IMG/VR virus record: IMGVR_UViG_3300009091_000063
Coordinates: 1 to 23,842 of that record
Length of the DNA stretch: 23,842 nucleotides
DNA from: a virus
Strand: one strand, 5' to 3'
The notes below the pieces were generated by a model. That model had not been told where the DNA came from. It saw nothing but the letters and a program-made list of their open reading frames with translations, and did not search any database. Every line of letters begins with the position of its first letter. Positions within the stretch are counted from its first letter, which is position 1. Below, in pieces: positions 8,745-16,601 of the stretch. The translations under genes and the position numbers were made by a program.

Positions 8745-9041
8745 GTGAACACAATTGAAAGAGGCAAAACTAAAAAAATTCAAGTCACCTTCTATGATGA
8801 AGATAGTGATCTTGTTGATCCTACCACCCCAACAATAACTATCACATTTCAAGATGGTACAGCGGTGATAACAGCTGCTGCATTAACAAAAGTCACAACA
8901 GGTGTTTATATATATAGATGGGCAACTACATCCAGCAGCTCTATCGGTATATATAACATCGAAGTTAATGCAACATTTGGAACACAATCATTTGTTAATA
9001 GAGATCAGATTTACGTTACTGATATAATAAGTGGAGATTAG
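8745..9041 (+). CDS. Small beta-sandwich virion protein
   Basis: 98 residues starting at GTG, with GAGG seven bases upstream, which fixes the start. The sequence alternates short beta strands (KKIQVTFYDEDSDLV, TPTITITFQDG, GVYIYRWATT, GIYNIEVNATFG) and resembles the small Ig-like or BppU-like domain proteins placed near phage neck and baseplate genes. No catalytic residues are apparent. It sits between the adhesin block and the connector genes, so it could be a capsid decoration or a neck-associated protein. Product identity is uncertain; that it is a gene is well supported by start, spacing and frame. Confidence 0.7.
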   Translation: MNTIERGKTKKIQVTFYDEDSDLVDPTTPTITITFQDGTAVITAAALTKVTTGVYIYRWATTSSSSIGIYNIEVNATFGTQSFVNRDQIYVTDIISGD

Positions 9042-9042
9042 T

Positions 9043-9561
9043 ATGGCACCAGAACCCCTAAGAGCAGAAGTAAATGCACTCGTATTGGCAAATTTAGGCA
9101 ACCCAACATTCAGTACAACTACCAGTAATTATACTGTATATGGAATGCCCCTATCTATTACGTCACTAGGTTTGCAAATTGAAGTAGCTTATGATTATGT
9201 ATATGAATTACTGGGAGCGGCAGCTTTAACCGAATCTAGTAATTATAATAAGATCAAATTATTCATGGCAGATTTTGCAACTCTTAGGGTATTGGGAACC
9301 CTTGAAGGGCAAGTTATAACCAAACATTTTAATTATTCATCTGGCGGACTTAATGTTCAGAAACCCGCTGTTGGTCAAATGGCTGCAATGGTTGAGCATT
9401 ATAAAGCAGAAGTTTCTAAGTGGAGAAAGATGTTGCTCACCAGAGCAATCGTAGATACTGGAACCTATTCAGTACCCTCGGATCTGGAAATTTCTATACC
9501 AAATGCAAAAGAAGAAGATTCGGATGTAAAGGTTGTAACATATGATTCCGCGAGTTTGTAG
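9043..9561 (+). CDS. Head-tail connector (adaptor) candidate
   Basis: 172 residues from ATG 9043. GGAG at 9033-9036 supports this start; an in-frame GTG at 9031 would overlap the upstream gene and lacks a better site. The protein is mainly helical (RAEVNALVLANLGN, QIEVAYDYVYELLGAA, YNKIKLFMADFATLRVL, AAMVEHYKAEVSKWRKMLL), the composition typical of gp6/gp15-type connectors that dock on the portal ring. It is the first gene of a canonical neck series (connector, stopper, gp10-like, terminator), which is the main support for the assignment. Sequence alone does not identify the family with certainty. Confidence 0.6.
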   Translation: MAPEPLRAEVNALVLANLGNPTFSTTTSNYTVYGMPLSITSLGLQIEVAYDYVYELLGAAALTESSNYNKIKLFMADFATLRVLGTLEGQVITKHFNYSSGGLNVQKPAVGQMAAMVEHYKAEVSKWRKMLLTRAIVDTGTYSVPSDLEISIPNAKEEDSDVKVVTYDSASL

Positions 9562-9572
9562 TTATGGAATAA

Positions 9573-9633
9573 AAGAGGTCTGTCCGAAAGAACAGACTTC
9601 TTATGAGACATGTAACATTTGCATACATGTCTC
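9573..9633 (+). other. Two tandem RNA hairpins between connector and stopper genes
   Basis: The only sizeable gap among the structural genes (9562-9672) holds two adjacent inverted repeats. The first pairs 9573-9583 with 9592-9602 (11 bp, one G-U pair, 8-nt loop). The second pairs 9605-9614 with 9624-9633 (10 bp, perfect, 9-nt loop). No U-tract follows either, so a standard intrinsic terminator is unlikely; an RNA-processing or mRNA-stability element, or a weak attenuator separating expression levels, are alternatives. Confidence 0.65.
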
Positions 9634-9672
9634 TATTCATAAATTATTGGAACAAATGGTAGGTACTAAAAA

Positions 9673-10047
9673 ATGAGCCTTGAAGCACCCACAGAGGATT
9701 TTGTCGAAATCTTGGATCAGATTGGACAATCAATTACGATACGTGCCATCACTAGAACAATTGATGCCACAAATGGAAACATCACCGCAGTATCCACTGC
9801 GGATACAACCACGACCGCAGTTGTACAGGAAGTTAGTTATAAAGAAAAAATCTTTCTACAAATGGGTCTAGTTGATATTGGTGATATAATGTTCTTCGTG
9901 GGTCCTTCTACATCCATTACTATATATGATCAAATAATTTGGAACGCCACTACATACAAAATTAGAAAGATTTTGATGCCACCGAGAATCGGTGGACTTA
10001 GCGGATTATTATATAAACAAATTTTAACAATACGCGATTCAACATGA
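9673..10047 (+). CDS. Head closure / stopper-like protein
   Basis: 124 residues, mostly beta. Features are the N-terminal ITIRAITRTIDATNGNIT strand pair, a central KEKIFLQMGLVDIGDIMFFV segment, and WNATTYKIRKILMPP near the C-terminus. This layout, a small beta-barrel whose late strand reads xxYxIxxI, is that of SPP1 gp16-like head-tail stopper proteins that seal the connector after DNA packaging. The position between the connector and gp10-like genes agrees. The ribosome binding site (AGGT, eight bases upstream) is weak. The last bases overlap the next ATG (ATGA). Confidence 0.6.
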   Translation: MSLEAPTEDFVEILDQIGQSITIRAITRTIDATNGNITAVSTADTTTTAVVQEVSYKEKIFLQMGLVDIGDIMFFVGPSTSITIYDQIIWNATTYKIRKILMPPRIGGLSGLLYKQILTIRDST

Positions 10048-10607
10048 GTGATTTGGAATTAGAAATCAGAGGATCGGTACAAAAAATATCTGGACCTGGG
10101 TCCCGCGCTATTAACAAAATAATGCAGGAACAGGCTTTACCCGTTATAATGGACATTATAACTGACGATGTGCATGCCAAAGCAATGGACTATGCATCGG
10201 GTATAGAGTCACCTGCACAAAAGGTTCCTCGACAGGCGACTCACCCCATCGGTCAAAGTGATTCTGGATATTCTCCCACTGGAGAATTGTCGGAATCCAT
10301 AAAAATAATTCATAAAGATCCAACTAAGAAGGGAATTTATAGATCAGTTATAGCAGCATTATTGGAATATGCAAGCTGGGTTGAGTTTGGTACAGGCATC
10401 TTTGGTCCACGAGGAGAACCAATTGTTCCAAAAGGAAGAGGTAAAAATGCTGTCATGGTGTTTGAAGCCAATGGTAAAACAGTATTTGCTAAAATGATAC
10501 TTGGTCAACCCCCACAACCATTTATGAGAGGAGCTATGTGGTATATTATAGATAACTTTTCCCAGACAAGATCAAAAATACAAAGTAAGTTTAGGAGTAT
10601 GAAATGA
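10044..10607 (+). CDS. HK97 gp10-like neck/tail completion protein
   Basis: 187 residues. The segment YASWVEFGTGIFGPRGEP followed by a second block GQPPQPFMRGAMW near the C-terminus is the signature of the HK97 gp10-like family, proteins that join tail to head in siphoviruses. Residues 1-60 are helical, as in the family. The length is slightly above the usual 110-160 residues because of a longer N-terminal and middle part (ATHPIGQSDSGYSPTGELSES). Start and stop both overlap their neighbours (ATGA at each end), so the neck genes are translationally coupled. Confidence in the family is high. Confidence 0.85.
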   Translation: MSDLELEIRGSVQKISGPGSRAINKIMQEQALPVIMDIITDDVHAKAMDYASGIESPAQKVPRQATHPIGQSDSGYSPTGELSESIKIIHKDPTKKGIYRSVIAALLEYASWVEFGTGIFGPRGEPIVPKGRGKNAVMVFEANGKTVFAKMILGQPPQPFMRGAMWYIIDNFSQTRSKIQSKFRSMK

Positions 10608-11080
10608 CAGACGAACCCGAAGTAATGGTAAGAGATCTTTTAAGGGCCCGCCTTAGTGATCCAAATTCAGCAAGTAGGGTAGCAGGTACACCATTTATTG
10701 TATCACGATGGCCATACCAAACAAATTTAACTACAAATCATTTTCCCCGCATTTCAATAGTTAAACAATTTGAAAATGAAAAACCCTGGGGAATTGGATC
10801 TTCAGATTTCTGGGGAACATACAGATTACAAATAGATGTGTGGTGTAAACAGGATCAGGTATGCACAATCGACGCAACTCCTTATGAAGGAATCGAACTT
10901 GTAACCAAATTAATGCGTGATGCTGAAGAAGAAATTCGCGCACATTGGGTAGTCGATTTGGCACATACCCAAAAACTTATAGTATTGGTATCTTATAATA
11001 CTTATACACCAAAGATCGAATATGATTACGCCCTGTGGCGTCAAACAGCAGACATTACATTCAGTAATATTAGGAATTAA
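10604..11080 (+). CDS. Tail terminator-like protein
   Basis: 158 residues. It starts with a helical segment (EVMVRDLLRARLSD), then strands and RISIVKQFENEKPWGIGS, RLQIDVWCKQD, and a helix (GIELVTKLMRDAEEEIRAHW) followed by a final strand run ending in WRQTADITFSN. This alpha/beta order is that of gpU and gp17-like tail terminators, which cap the tail tube. The gene lies between the gp10-like gene and the tube gene, exactly where a terminator belongs. The assignment rests on order and fold pattern rather than an exact motif. Confidence 0.65.
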   Translation: MTDEPEVMVRDLLRARLSDPNSASRVAGTPFIVSRWPYQTNLTTNHFPRISIVKQFENEKPWGIGSSDFWGTYRLQIDVWCKQDQVCTIDATPYEGIELVTKLMRDAEEEIRAHWVVDLAHTQKLIVLVSYNTYTPKIEYDYALWRQTADITFSNIRN

Positions 11081-11089
11081 GGTGAAATC

Positions 11090-12088
11090 ATGGCAAGTGG
11101 AGCACTCGCAGCAATTGCGGTAAGAAAAGAAGCAACATATAAAACAAATCCCGCGACATTTAACGGAACATCCGATGGTATTTTTGGACACGGGACAAAA
11201 TTATCGTCTATATCAAAAGCAAATAATGTAGAGAGAATCTACGGTATCGGTAGCAGACAACAGCAAGTTAACCTTGAGAAACAATTTGTCGGTTCATTCT
11301 CAGTAGAGTATGTACTCTCAAATCCCTGGGTATTCGTACCCTTCTTTGGGAAGTCGGCAACAACTGGAGGTCCTGTATATACACATACAATGACCGAGCA
11401 GAATGATTTACCGAGTTATTCAGTACAAAATGGTATTGAACTTGGAGCAACCGATGCAAGACAAGTCTTTCTTGGTTGTGTAAATAACTCAAAGAGTTTA
11501 ACATGCAACGTTGGCGATCCTGTGATGGTTAGAGATGATTATGTATACGCAACTGAATTATTCTCAACCGATACTTATGTAGCACAACAGGCCGAAGACT
11601 TCAGCGTATATAGTTTTGCATTCGGAACTCTCGGCTTACCGGATGGAACAACAGTAGCTAATGTACAGAACTGTGAAATTTCCATGGCTAATAACTCGGA
11701 CATTATATATGGTATTGGCTCAAGGGTTGGTTCAACACATGTAGATAAGCAGAGAGAGTACTCGATAAGAGCATCTGTATATCTTACTAATCCAGCAGTG
11801 TTCTGGAGAGCATTCTATACTGGTGGCGCAACATCACCATTCAGCGGAACAGCCCCGGGAACACATACAGAAATTCCAACAATGACTTTAACACTCGACA
11901 ATGGTGGAGCAAGTACTGCCCAAAGGCAGATTAAACTGGCATTCACCGGTGTGATGATGGATAGCTATTCATCTTCGCAAGATCCCACTGCACCCATAAT
12001 GGAGGACGCGACATTCTTTGCACGCAGCCTTACTGTAACGGCTATCGATGCAACGACAACAACTCCTGCAGCATGGTATACAGAATAA
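11090..12088 (+). CDS. Major tail tube protein
   Basis: 332 residues. The N-terminus MASGALAAIAVRKEATYKT, then VERIYGIGSRQ, FVGSFSVEYVLSNPWVFVPFFG and a second half with IIYGIGSRVGSTHVDKQREYSIRASVYLTNPAVFW, show an internal duplication: the YGIGSR block and the following SxxxxLTNPxxFW-like block occur twice (about residues 49 and 204). This is typical of the larger phage tail tube proteins with two tube domains per chain. AAGGTGAAATC supplies the ribosome binding site. The protein polymerises into the tail tube around the tape measure. Its place just before the chaperone and tape measure genes confirms the role. Confidence 0.85.
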   Translation: MASGALAAIAVRKEATYKTNPATFNGTSDGIFGHGTKLSSISKANNVERIYGIGSRQQQVNLEKQFVGSFSVEYVLSNPWVFVPFFGKSATTGGPVYTHTMTEQNDLPSYSVQNGIELGATDARQVFLGCVNNSKSLTCNVGDPVMVRDDYVYATELFSTDTYVAQQAEDFSVYSFAFGTLGLPDGTTVANVQNCEISMANNSDIIYGIGSRVGSTHVDKQREYSIRASVYLTNPAVFWRAFYTGGATSPFSGTAPGTHTEIPTMTLTLDNGGASTAQRQIKLAFTGVMMDSYSSSQDPTAPIMEDATFFARSLTVTAIDATTTTPAAWYTE

Positions 12089-12109
12089 ATATAAATGGAG
12101 GAACCAAAA

Positions 12110-12433
12110 ATGGTATTGAAAACTAAACCACTAGACGTCTCAAAATTTTATGATGGCGTCCATACGACTATAACTATAAGAAAATTTAATGCGGGAGATC
12201 TCGCAGAAATAAGAGACTCTGTACAAGTCAACATGATCGGGGATATGCAATCAGCTAAACCCCAGATGGGTCAACTGTTTCTGTTAACCCTTCTCAAAGG
12301 TATTCATGAAGCACCATTTCTTTCTGCAGGAAAGAAGTTGGACATGACAACCGTGAAGGAAATTGATGGAGAACTTGCTGACTTCTTAGCAGCAGAAATA
12401 AATAGTTATAACAACATCTCCCCAAACTTATAA
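12110..12433 (+). CDS. Tail assembly chaperone, short form (gpG analogue)
   Basis: 107 residues from ATG 12110. GGAGG at 12097-12101 is eight bases upstream of this ATG and lies inside the alternative start at 12095, which therefore is probably not used. The sequence (TITIRKFNAGDLAEIRDSVQVN, then helical GQLFLLTLLKGIHEAPF) fits the short tail assembly chaperones encoded between tube and tape measure genes. The last codons contain an in-register slippery heptamer, and a second frame continues downstream. The protein binds tape measure protein during tail assembly but is absent from the mature virion in known systems; here that is inferred from synteny. Confidence 0.8.
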   Translation: MVLKTKPLDVSKFYDGVHTTITIRKFNAGDLAEIRDSVQVNMIGDMQSAKPQMGQLFLLTLLKGIHEAPFLSAGKKLDMTTVKEIDGELADFLAAEINSYNNISPNL

Positions 12434-12612
12434 CATCATTTGAGAATGCGTGTCGAAACGGGACACGCAATCCCCATTTTCAAATGAAGATGAAACGATA
12501 TGCGTTAATGTACTGTGGCATTCCGCCCAGTGAAATAGATAAAATGAGTGTGGAAGACTTTGAATTATTTGCAGTCTTCTTTAGTGTAATGAGACAAAAT
12601 AGTATTGGATGA
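12110..12612 (+). CDS. Tail assembly chaperone, -1 frameshift fusion (gpG-T analogue)
   Basis: Predicted product of a programmed -1 shift at 12421-12427. Decoding to AAC at 12425-12427 and slipping back one base gives 106 residues from the zero frame plus 61 from the -1 frame (12427-12609, stop TGA 12610-12612), 167 in all. The -1 frame is open from 12412. Its end reads MKRYALMYCGIPPSEIDKMS and VEDFELFAVFFSVMRQ, the kind of short helical segment found in the T part of lambda-type G-T proteins, which recruits tube subunits to the tape measure. An ATG at 12484 would give a 42-residue free-standing product, but it lies inside the hairpin stem and has no good ribosome binding site, so the fusion is favoured. 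Confidence 0.75.
12421..12486 (+). promoter_or_regulatory. Programmed -1 frameshift signal: slippery site plus hairpin
   Basis: CCCAAAC at 12421-12427 is of the X XXY YYZ type and is split C CCA AAC in the zero frame. A 9-nt spacer (12428-12436) precedes a stem pairing 12437-12448 with 12475-12486 (12 bp, one G-U). Inside it a second stem pairs 12449-12454 with 12462-12467 around a 7-nt loop, leaving a 7-nt bulge at 12468-12474. The zero-frame stop TAA lies in the spacer at 12431. Confidence 0.8.
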
Positions 12613-12618
12613 TAACAT

Positions 12619-13914
12619 ATGGCAGAAAAACTCACCCTAGAAGTAGATATAATTCCTAATATGAGTGCCGTCGATGCGGAACTTAAAAAACCTAGATCAA
12701 TGCTTGGTGATATACAATCCAGTTTAAAAACTGCCAAGTCTCCAGGTGGTGGGGGCAAAGACAAACCCGCTACCGAAGGGAGCTTTTTAAAAGGGCTGGG
12801 AATATGGGGAATTATTGCCGGCCTTTTAATGAGCTTAAAACCAGTACAGATGTTGTTAAAAATTATATCCGCAATTTTAACAATGACATTATACCCCCTC
12901 ATCAAATTTGTACTGATGATCTTAAAACCTGTTATAGTGTTCTTATTTAAGACCTTAATTCTCCTTTATAAATTCCTAACAAAATCGGATACTAAAAAGG
13001 ATATAGCCAAGTTAGATCCATCTGGACAAATGTTGAAACGATTCGAAGGTCTCGATGAACAAGGACAGCAACTTGTAAATCTGGGTCAACAGATTGGAAA
13101 GTTATTTGGTGTTGATTTAATAGGATCGGGAAAAGCACTTGGTGACTTTCTTCGTTCTCTTCCAGCACGATGGGATATTTTTGTAAGAGCTGTTGGAGAA
13201 TTTTGGAGCAACGCGGTAACCCAGGCAGGGGAAGCATGGGATGGCTTCATGAATTATCTGGGCAATCTAAAAACATCCTTTGATCAAACCATGCAACCCC
13301 TCTGGGCTTTTATAGGGGCATTGCCCGGATCTTTCAAAGAAACTATAAAACCCCTCCTTGACTATTGGGCTGCATTACCATCATCATTTAAGGAAACCAT
13401 ACAACCACTATTGGATTTCCTCACAAAGGCCAAACAACAACTTGATGATTCAATTAGACCTTGGATAGATTATATCAAAACTATCCCCGGGATGATGAGC
13501 GAGAAATTGGCTGATTGGGCCAAATGGGCAGTGAATTTACCCACATGGATGTTAGACCAATTAAAAGGATTGGTTGGAATCGGTAAAAAGATCTTCGATA
13601 CAATTATAGCTGCTGTCAAAGATGTCATTAGACAATATTTACCAAGCGCTGGAAGTGGAAGTTCCACATCTAAAAGAGCATCTGGTGGTCCAGTAAGTGG
13701 GGGAGGAACCTATCTCGTGGGAGAAAAAGGTCCAGAATTGTTTACCCCGGGCGGTGCTGGTTCGATAACGCCCAACAATAGACTTGGCGGAGGAACCACC
13801 AACATTACCATAAATGTGCAGGGTAATGTGGATAGTCAAGCAACTATAAACAAAATTGTAGAAGCTGTAAATAGAGCACAATATCAAAACTCGAAGAAAG
13901 TTGGAGCATGGTAA
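12619..13914 (+). CDS. Tape measure protein (short)
   Basis: 431 residues. The N-terminus (EKLTLEVDIIPNMSAVDAEL) is followed by a hydrophobic region of several segments at about residues 55-115 (GIWGIIAGLLMSL, LLKIISAILTMTLYPL, FVLMILKPVIVFLFK, ILLYKFL), then amphipathic helical stretches with repeated LPSSFKETIxPLLD units. The C-terminus carries GEKGPELFTPGGAGSITPNN, a hallmark of tape measure proteins, and INVQGNVDSQATINKIVEAV. It sets tail length and may form a membrane channel at infection. It is short for the family, implying a short tail (roughly 65 nm at the usual 0.15 nm per residue). It follows the chaperone gene by six bases. Confidence 0.9.
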   Translation: MAEKLTLEVDIIPNMSAVDAELKKPRSMLGDIQSSLKTAKSPGGGGKDKPATEGSFLKGLGIWGIIAGLLMSLKPVQMLLKIISAILTMTLYPLIKFVLMILKPVIVFLFKTLILLYKFLTKSDTKKDIAKLDPSGQMLKRFEGLDEQGQQLVNLGQQIGKLFGVDLIGSGKALGDFLRSLPARWDIFVRAVGEFWSNAVTQAGEAWDGFMNYLGNLKTSFDQTMQPLWAFIGALPGSFKETIKPLLDYWAALPSSFKETIQPLLDFLTKAKQQLDDSIRPWIDYIKTIPGMMSEKLADWAKWAVNLPTWMLDQLKGLVGIGKKIFDTIIAAVKDVIRQYLPSAGSGSSTSKRASGGPVSGGGTYLVGEKGPELFTPGGAGSITPNNRLGGGTTNITINVQGNVDSQATINKIVEAVNRAQYQNSKKVGAW

Positions 13915-13915
13915 T

Positions 13916-14371
13916 ATGGGAATTGTAATACAGACATCAACTGCTGGATCCGCATTTGCGGATTATTACACATTGGATAACTGTCAGAGTCTTAGAATTT
14001 CAAAAAATTCGGGAGTAACACAGTTCTCTTTACCAATGTTAGAAACTAGTGATGACACGACCAATCGAGTTAATACAGACAAGTGTGAATTGTTGAGATT
14101 GAGTGGGACAGAAGTTACACTAACTATTCAATTTTGGGTACCACTTTCAGATGTCATCACTGTTCTTGCACTGGCTAGTAATAGGGCTGGTGGTGCAGCA
14201 AAAGTAAAGATATCAGATTGGACAACGGTTGATCCCACAGTAACCGATGTAGAGTTCGTGGGTTTGTTTGGATCAGTAGATCTCTCCCAAGAAGGGGGAA
14301 CTACAAGCAGAATGATGTGCACGCTAACCTTCTTCGAAGGCGACAACGTGTTTAAGAATGATGATATATAA
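13916..14371 (+). CDS. Distal tail / baseplate-associated protein, unrecognised family
   Basis: 151 residues from ATG 13916, one base after the tape measure stop, with GGAG at 13903-13906 inside the tape measure gene; an in-frame TTG at 13901 is a less likely start. The protein is mostly beta: FADYYTLDNCQSLRISKN, LLRLSGTEVTLTIQFWVP, VEFVGLFGSVDLSQEGG, SRMMCTLTFFEGDN. Genes directly after the tape measure usually encode distal tail (Dit-like) proteins, so this could be a small Dit equivalent, but no Dit motif is visible and its size is below that of typical Dit proteins. Confidence 0.65.
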   Translation: MGIVIQTSTAGSAFADYYTLDNCQSLRISKNSGVTQFSLPMLETSDDTTNRVNTDKCELLRLSGTEVTLTIQFWVPLSDVITVLALASNRAGGAAKVKISDWTTVDPTVTDVEFVGLFGSVDLSQEGGTTSRMMCTLTFFEGDNVFKNDDI

Positions 14372-14383
14372 GGAGGAACTATT

Positions 14384-14767
14384 ATGGCATGGGACGATAC
14401 AAAGGCAACAAGTGATTTATTAACAGCATCGGAATGGAATGCACATGTTACTGATCAAAAATTTGGAAAAACAATAAGCACATTGACGCCAAGTGCTAGT
14501 ATAACTTTAACACCGACCGCCAGCACAATTTTCACATTAACTCCCGATCAGAGTGCAGATATAGCTGCATCAAGTGTTCCAAGTGGACAAGTTATTTATC
14601 TTATAGTAACTACTTCGGGTACAAGTTCATATACATTAACCTTTACAACCAATTTTAAAACAACCGGTACATTAGCTACGGGGACAGTTAGTGGAAAAGT
14701 CTTTGTAATGACTTTTGTATCCAATGGAACAAATTTTAATGAAGTATCAAGAACAGCCGCGATGTAA
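14384..14767 (+). CDS. Small tail-associated beta protein with WN.HV.D motif
   Basis: 127 residues with a strong ribosome binding site (AAGGAGGAACT). The N-terminus AWDDTKATSDLLTASEWNAHVTDQ contains the 'LLTAS-x-WN-x-HV-x-D' pattern found at the start of many siphophage tail and fibre proteins. The rest is threonine- and serine-rich beta (TLTPSASITLTPTASTIFTL, GTSSYTLTFTTNF, GKVFVMTFVSNGTNFNEVSR), probably a jelly-roll or beta-barrel decoration. It lies between the post-tape-measure gene and the hub gene, so attachment to the tail tip is likely. No named family can be assigned. Confidence 0.65.
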   Translation: MAWDDTKATSDLLTASEWNAHVTDQKFGKTISTLTPSASITLTPTASTIFTLTPDQSADIAASSVPSGQVIYLIVTTSGTSSYTLTFTTNFKTTGTLATGTVSGKVFVMTFVSNGTNFNEVSRTAAM

Positions 14768-14769
14768 AT

Positions 14770-16596
14770 ATGACATCATATTTCCCATTAACTTTTCCAG
14801 TTGCTTTTTCCAACCCCATCTTTACATTTTATTATATTAAAGATGGCACACAATCCACTCTAAACCCATTCATTGCGGATGTGGAGATGGAAAAAGAATT
14901 GGAGAAGGTTGTAGATAGCGTAAAAATAAATATCTCAAGAAGCATTTTGAATACTTCTTGGTTTGATGATTTCACTCCAGACGTGGAGATCGCTATTTTT
15001 TATGGGGATACGAGCATCTTCAGGGGACGTGTTAAGGAAAAGAGATTGCGGGATTTCTATGAGATAACAGTTTTCTCAGCATCTGAAGAAATGTCCAGAT
15101 CTTTTGCCAATAGAATCTATTATACAAAAGCCCCTGAAGAAATAATGGCTTCAGTTGTGGATGAAAATACCCATCTACATATAAATAAAATTGCTGGGAC
15201 CACTGAAAGACCCCAATATACGAAAACCCAAAACTATACAATTACCAGTAGCTGGGTTTCTTATCATAAGGTTACTAATACATATGGACCAGTTCTAAAC
15301 GAAGTTATAAGAATATCAGTAGAAGCGAAGAAAACAACTGGTGCAACTGTATATGTACAACTCAAATTAAATGGAGTTAATATTGGTACCGAGCAAAGTA
15401 CATCTTCCGCAACATTCGTCGAGTTATCACAAGATCTAACAGTAACATTTGAAGAGGGGGATTATATAGAAGTCTTTGCAAAAACAGATGCCTCTGCAGG
15501 AGAAATTCAGAATTTCAAAATCAAATATGATTTCGATATCCAACCAAGTGGAATTACGTTGGACAGATTTGTTGCATTCGATTATGTATCTTCAATAGTT
15601 GGAAAACTTACACAGCTCTTAGATTGGCAAGCATATACTGATGCTGAAGCAAACATCTTCTTCCAACCAAGAGGCTCAAGTTTAAGCAGTAGAGAAATAT
15701 ATAGATATACTGGAAAATCCAATGCACGGTTGGGTAAATGGGAATATGATAATCAAAATCTTTGCAATTATGTTATTTTTAAGGGCGGAGATGTTAAATA
15801 TAATACCCTGGAATATTTTACAGGAGATGCATCAACAACAGAATTTACCTTAGCTAATCGTCCTATACAAGTTAAGGTGTCTATAACCGCCGATGGTGGT
15901 AAAACATGGACTGAACAAACAAAAACAGATTATGATGTAGATATAGAAGCTAAAACAGTGACATTTGTTAGTCCTCCTGCCGCCGCAGCAGATAATATTC
16001 TCGTCGAATATACCTATTCTTATCCGATTTATATTGAACGTGGTGATAATGCTTCCATAGCTACATACGGATCATTTAAAAAACATATATGGGCTCGTTG
16101 GATAAAGACGGGTGAAGATGCCCGGGCATATGTCTTGGACTATCTCAGTGCATATTCACAACCACTCACTCGTAATGTGGTGACAGTACCGATGTCTTGG
16201 ATAGTGGATTTAACCATTGGTGAAAATATTCGGATACAGGATGAGATTGAAGGAATAAATGATGTATTCACAATTCAAAAGATAAAGATGAATTATCTTG
16301 GAGGCAAAGTAGATCTTTATTGTGGTTCTTATATACCCCATATGATAATATGGCAATCACAAGTCCAGGATAGAATCAAAGAACTTGACCAAGCATTGAT
16401 AACCACAGAATTTTTACAACTAACAATCCAATCTCCCGATGGTCCACCATTAACCGAATCATTAACTCTTACTGAAACTCTAACAGAAGCAAGTCTAAGT
16501 TATATAAATCTTAATGCCGAAACAAATGATTCAAAATTTGACGAGGGTCGGGGAGATGTAAATGATAGTAGGTTTGATCTCTCTGCTTTTACGTGA
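14770..16596 (+). CDS. Baseplate hub / tail-tip protein with inserted beta-sandwich domains
   Basis: 608 residues. Residues 1-130 (FIADVEMEKELEKVVDSVKI, FTPDVEIAIFYGDTSIFRGRVKEK, DFYEITVFSASEEMSRSF) have the hub pattern of phage tail proteins related to T4 gp27 and siphophage Tal. A beta-sandwich insertion follows at about 150-255 (EVIRISVEAKKTTGATVYVQ, ITVTFEEGD-like strands). Another lies near 345-420 (FTGDASTTEFTLANRP to NILVEYTYSYPIYIE). The hub fold resumes (ARAYVLDYLSAYSQPLTRNV, TIGENIRIQD). The C-terminus is a low-complexity LTESLTLTETLTEA stretch. It probably closes the tail tip. There is no clear ribosome binding site; no lysozyme or peptidase domain is seen. Confidence 0.75.
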   Translation: MTSYFPLTFPVAFSNPIFTFYYIKDGTQSTLNPFIADVEMEKELEKVVDSVKINISRSILNTSWFDDFTPDVEIAIFYGDTSIFRGRVKEKRLRDFYEITVFSASEEMSRSFANRIYYTKAPEEIMASVVDENTHLHINKIAGTTERPQYTKTQNYTITSSWVSYHKVTNTYGPVLNEVIRISVEAKKTTGATVYVQLKLNGVNIGTEQSTSSATFVELSQDLTVTFEEGDYIEVFAKTDASAGEIQNFKIKYDFDIQPSGITLDRFVAFDYVSSIVGKLTQLLDWQAYTDAEANIFFQPRGSSLSSREIYRYTGKSNARLGKWEYDNQNLCNYVIFKGGDVKYNTLEYFTGDASTTEFTLANRPIQVKVSITADGGKTWTEQTKTDYDVDIEAKTVTFVSPPAAAADNILVEYTYSYPIYIERGDNASIATYGSFKKHIWARWIKTGEDARAYVLDYLSAYSQPLTRNVVTVPMSWIVDLTIGENIRIQDEIEGINDVFTIQKIKMNYLGGKVDLYCGSYIPHMIIWQSQVQDRIKELDQALITTEFLQLTIQSPDGPPLTESLTLTETLTEASLSYINLNAETNDSKFDEGRGDVNDSRFDLSAFT

Positions 16597-16601
16597 TACT
16601 T

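Noticed and set aside
9619-9648. Possible sigma-70 promoter (TTGCAT and an AT-rich stretch) before the stopper gene
   Set aside because: The -10 match is poor and the -35 lies in a hairpin loop; AT-rich sequence produces such matches by chance.
12484-12612. Free-standing 42-residue gene
   Set aside because: The ATG is within a hairpin stem with no good ribosome binding site, and the frame extends upstream to a slippery site; frameshift expression explains it better.
12480-12905. Minus-strand 141-codon frame over the chaperone end and tape measure start
   Set aside because: It is antisense to two supported genes and has no recognisable protein features.
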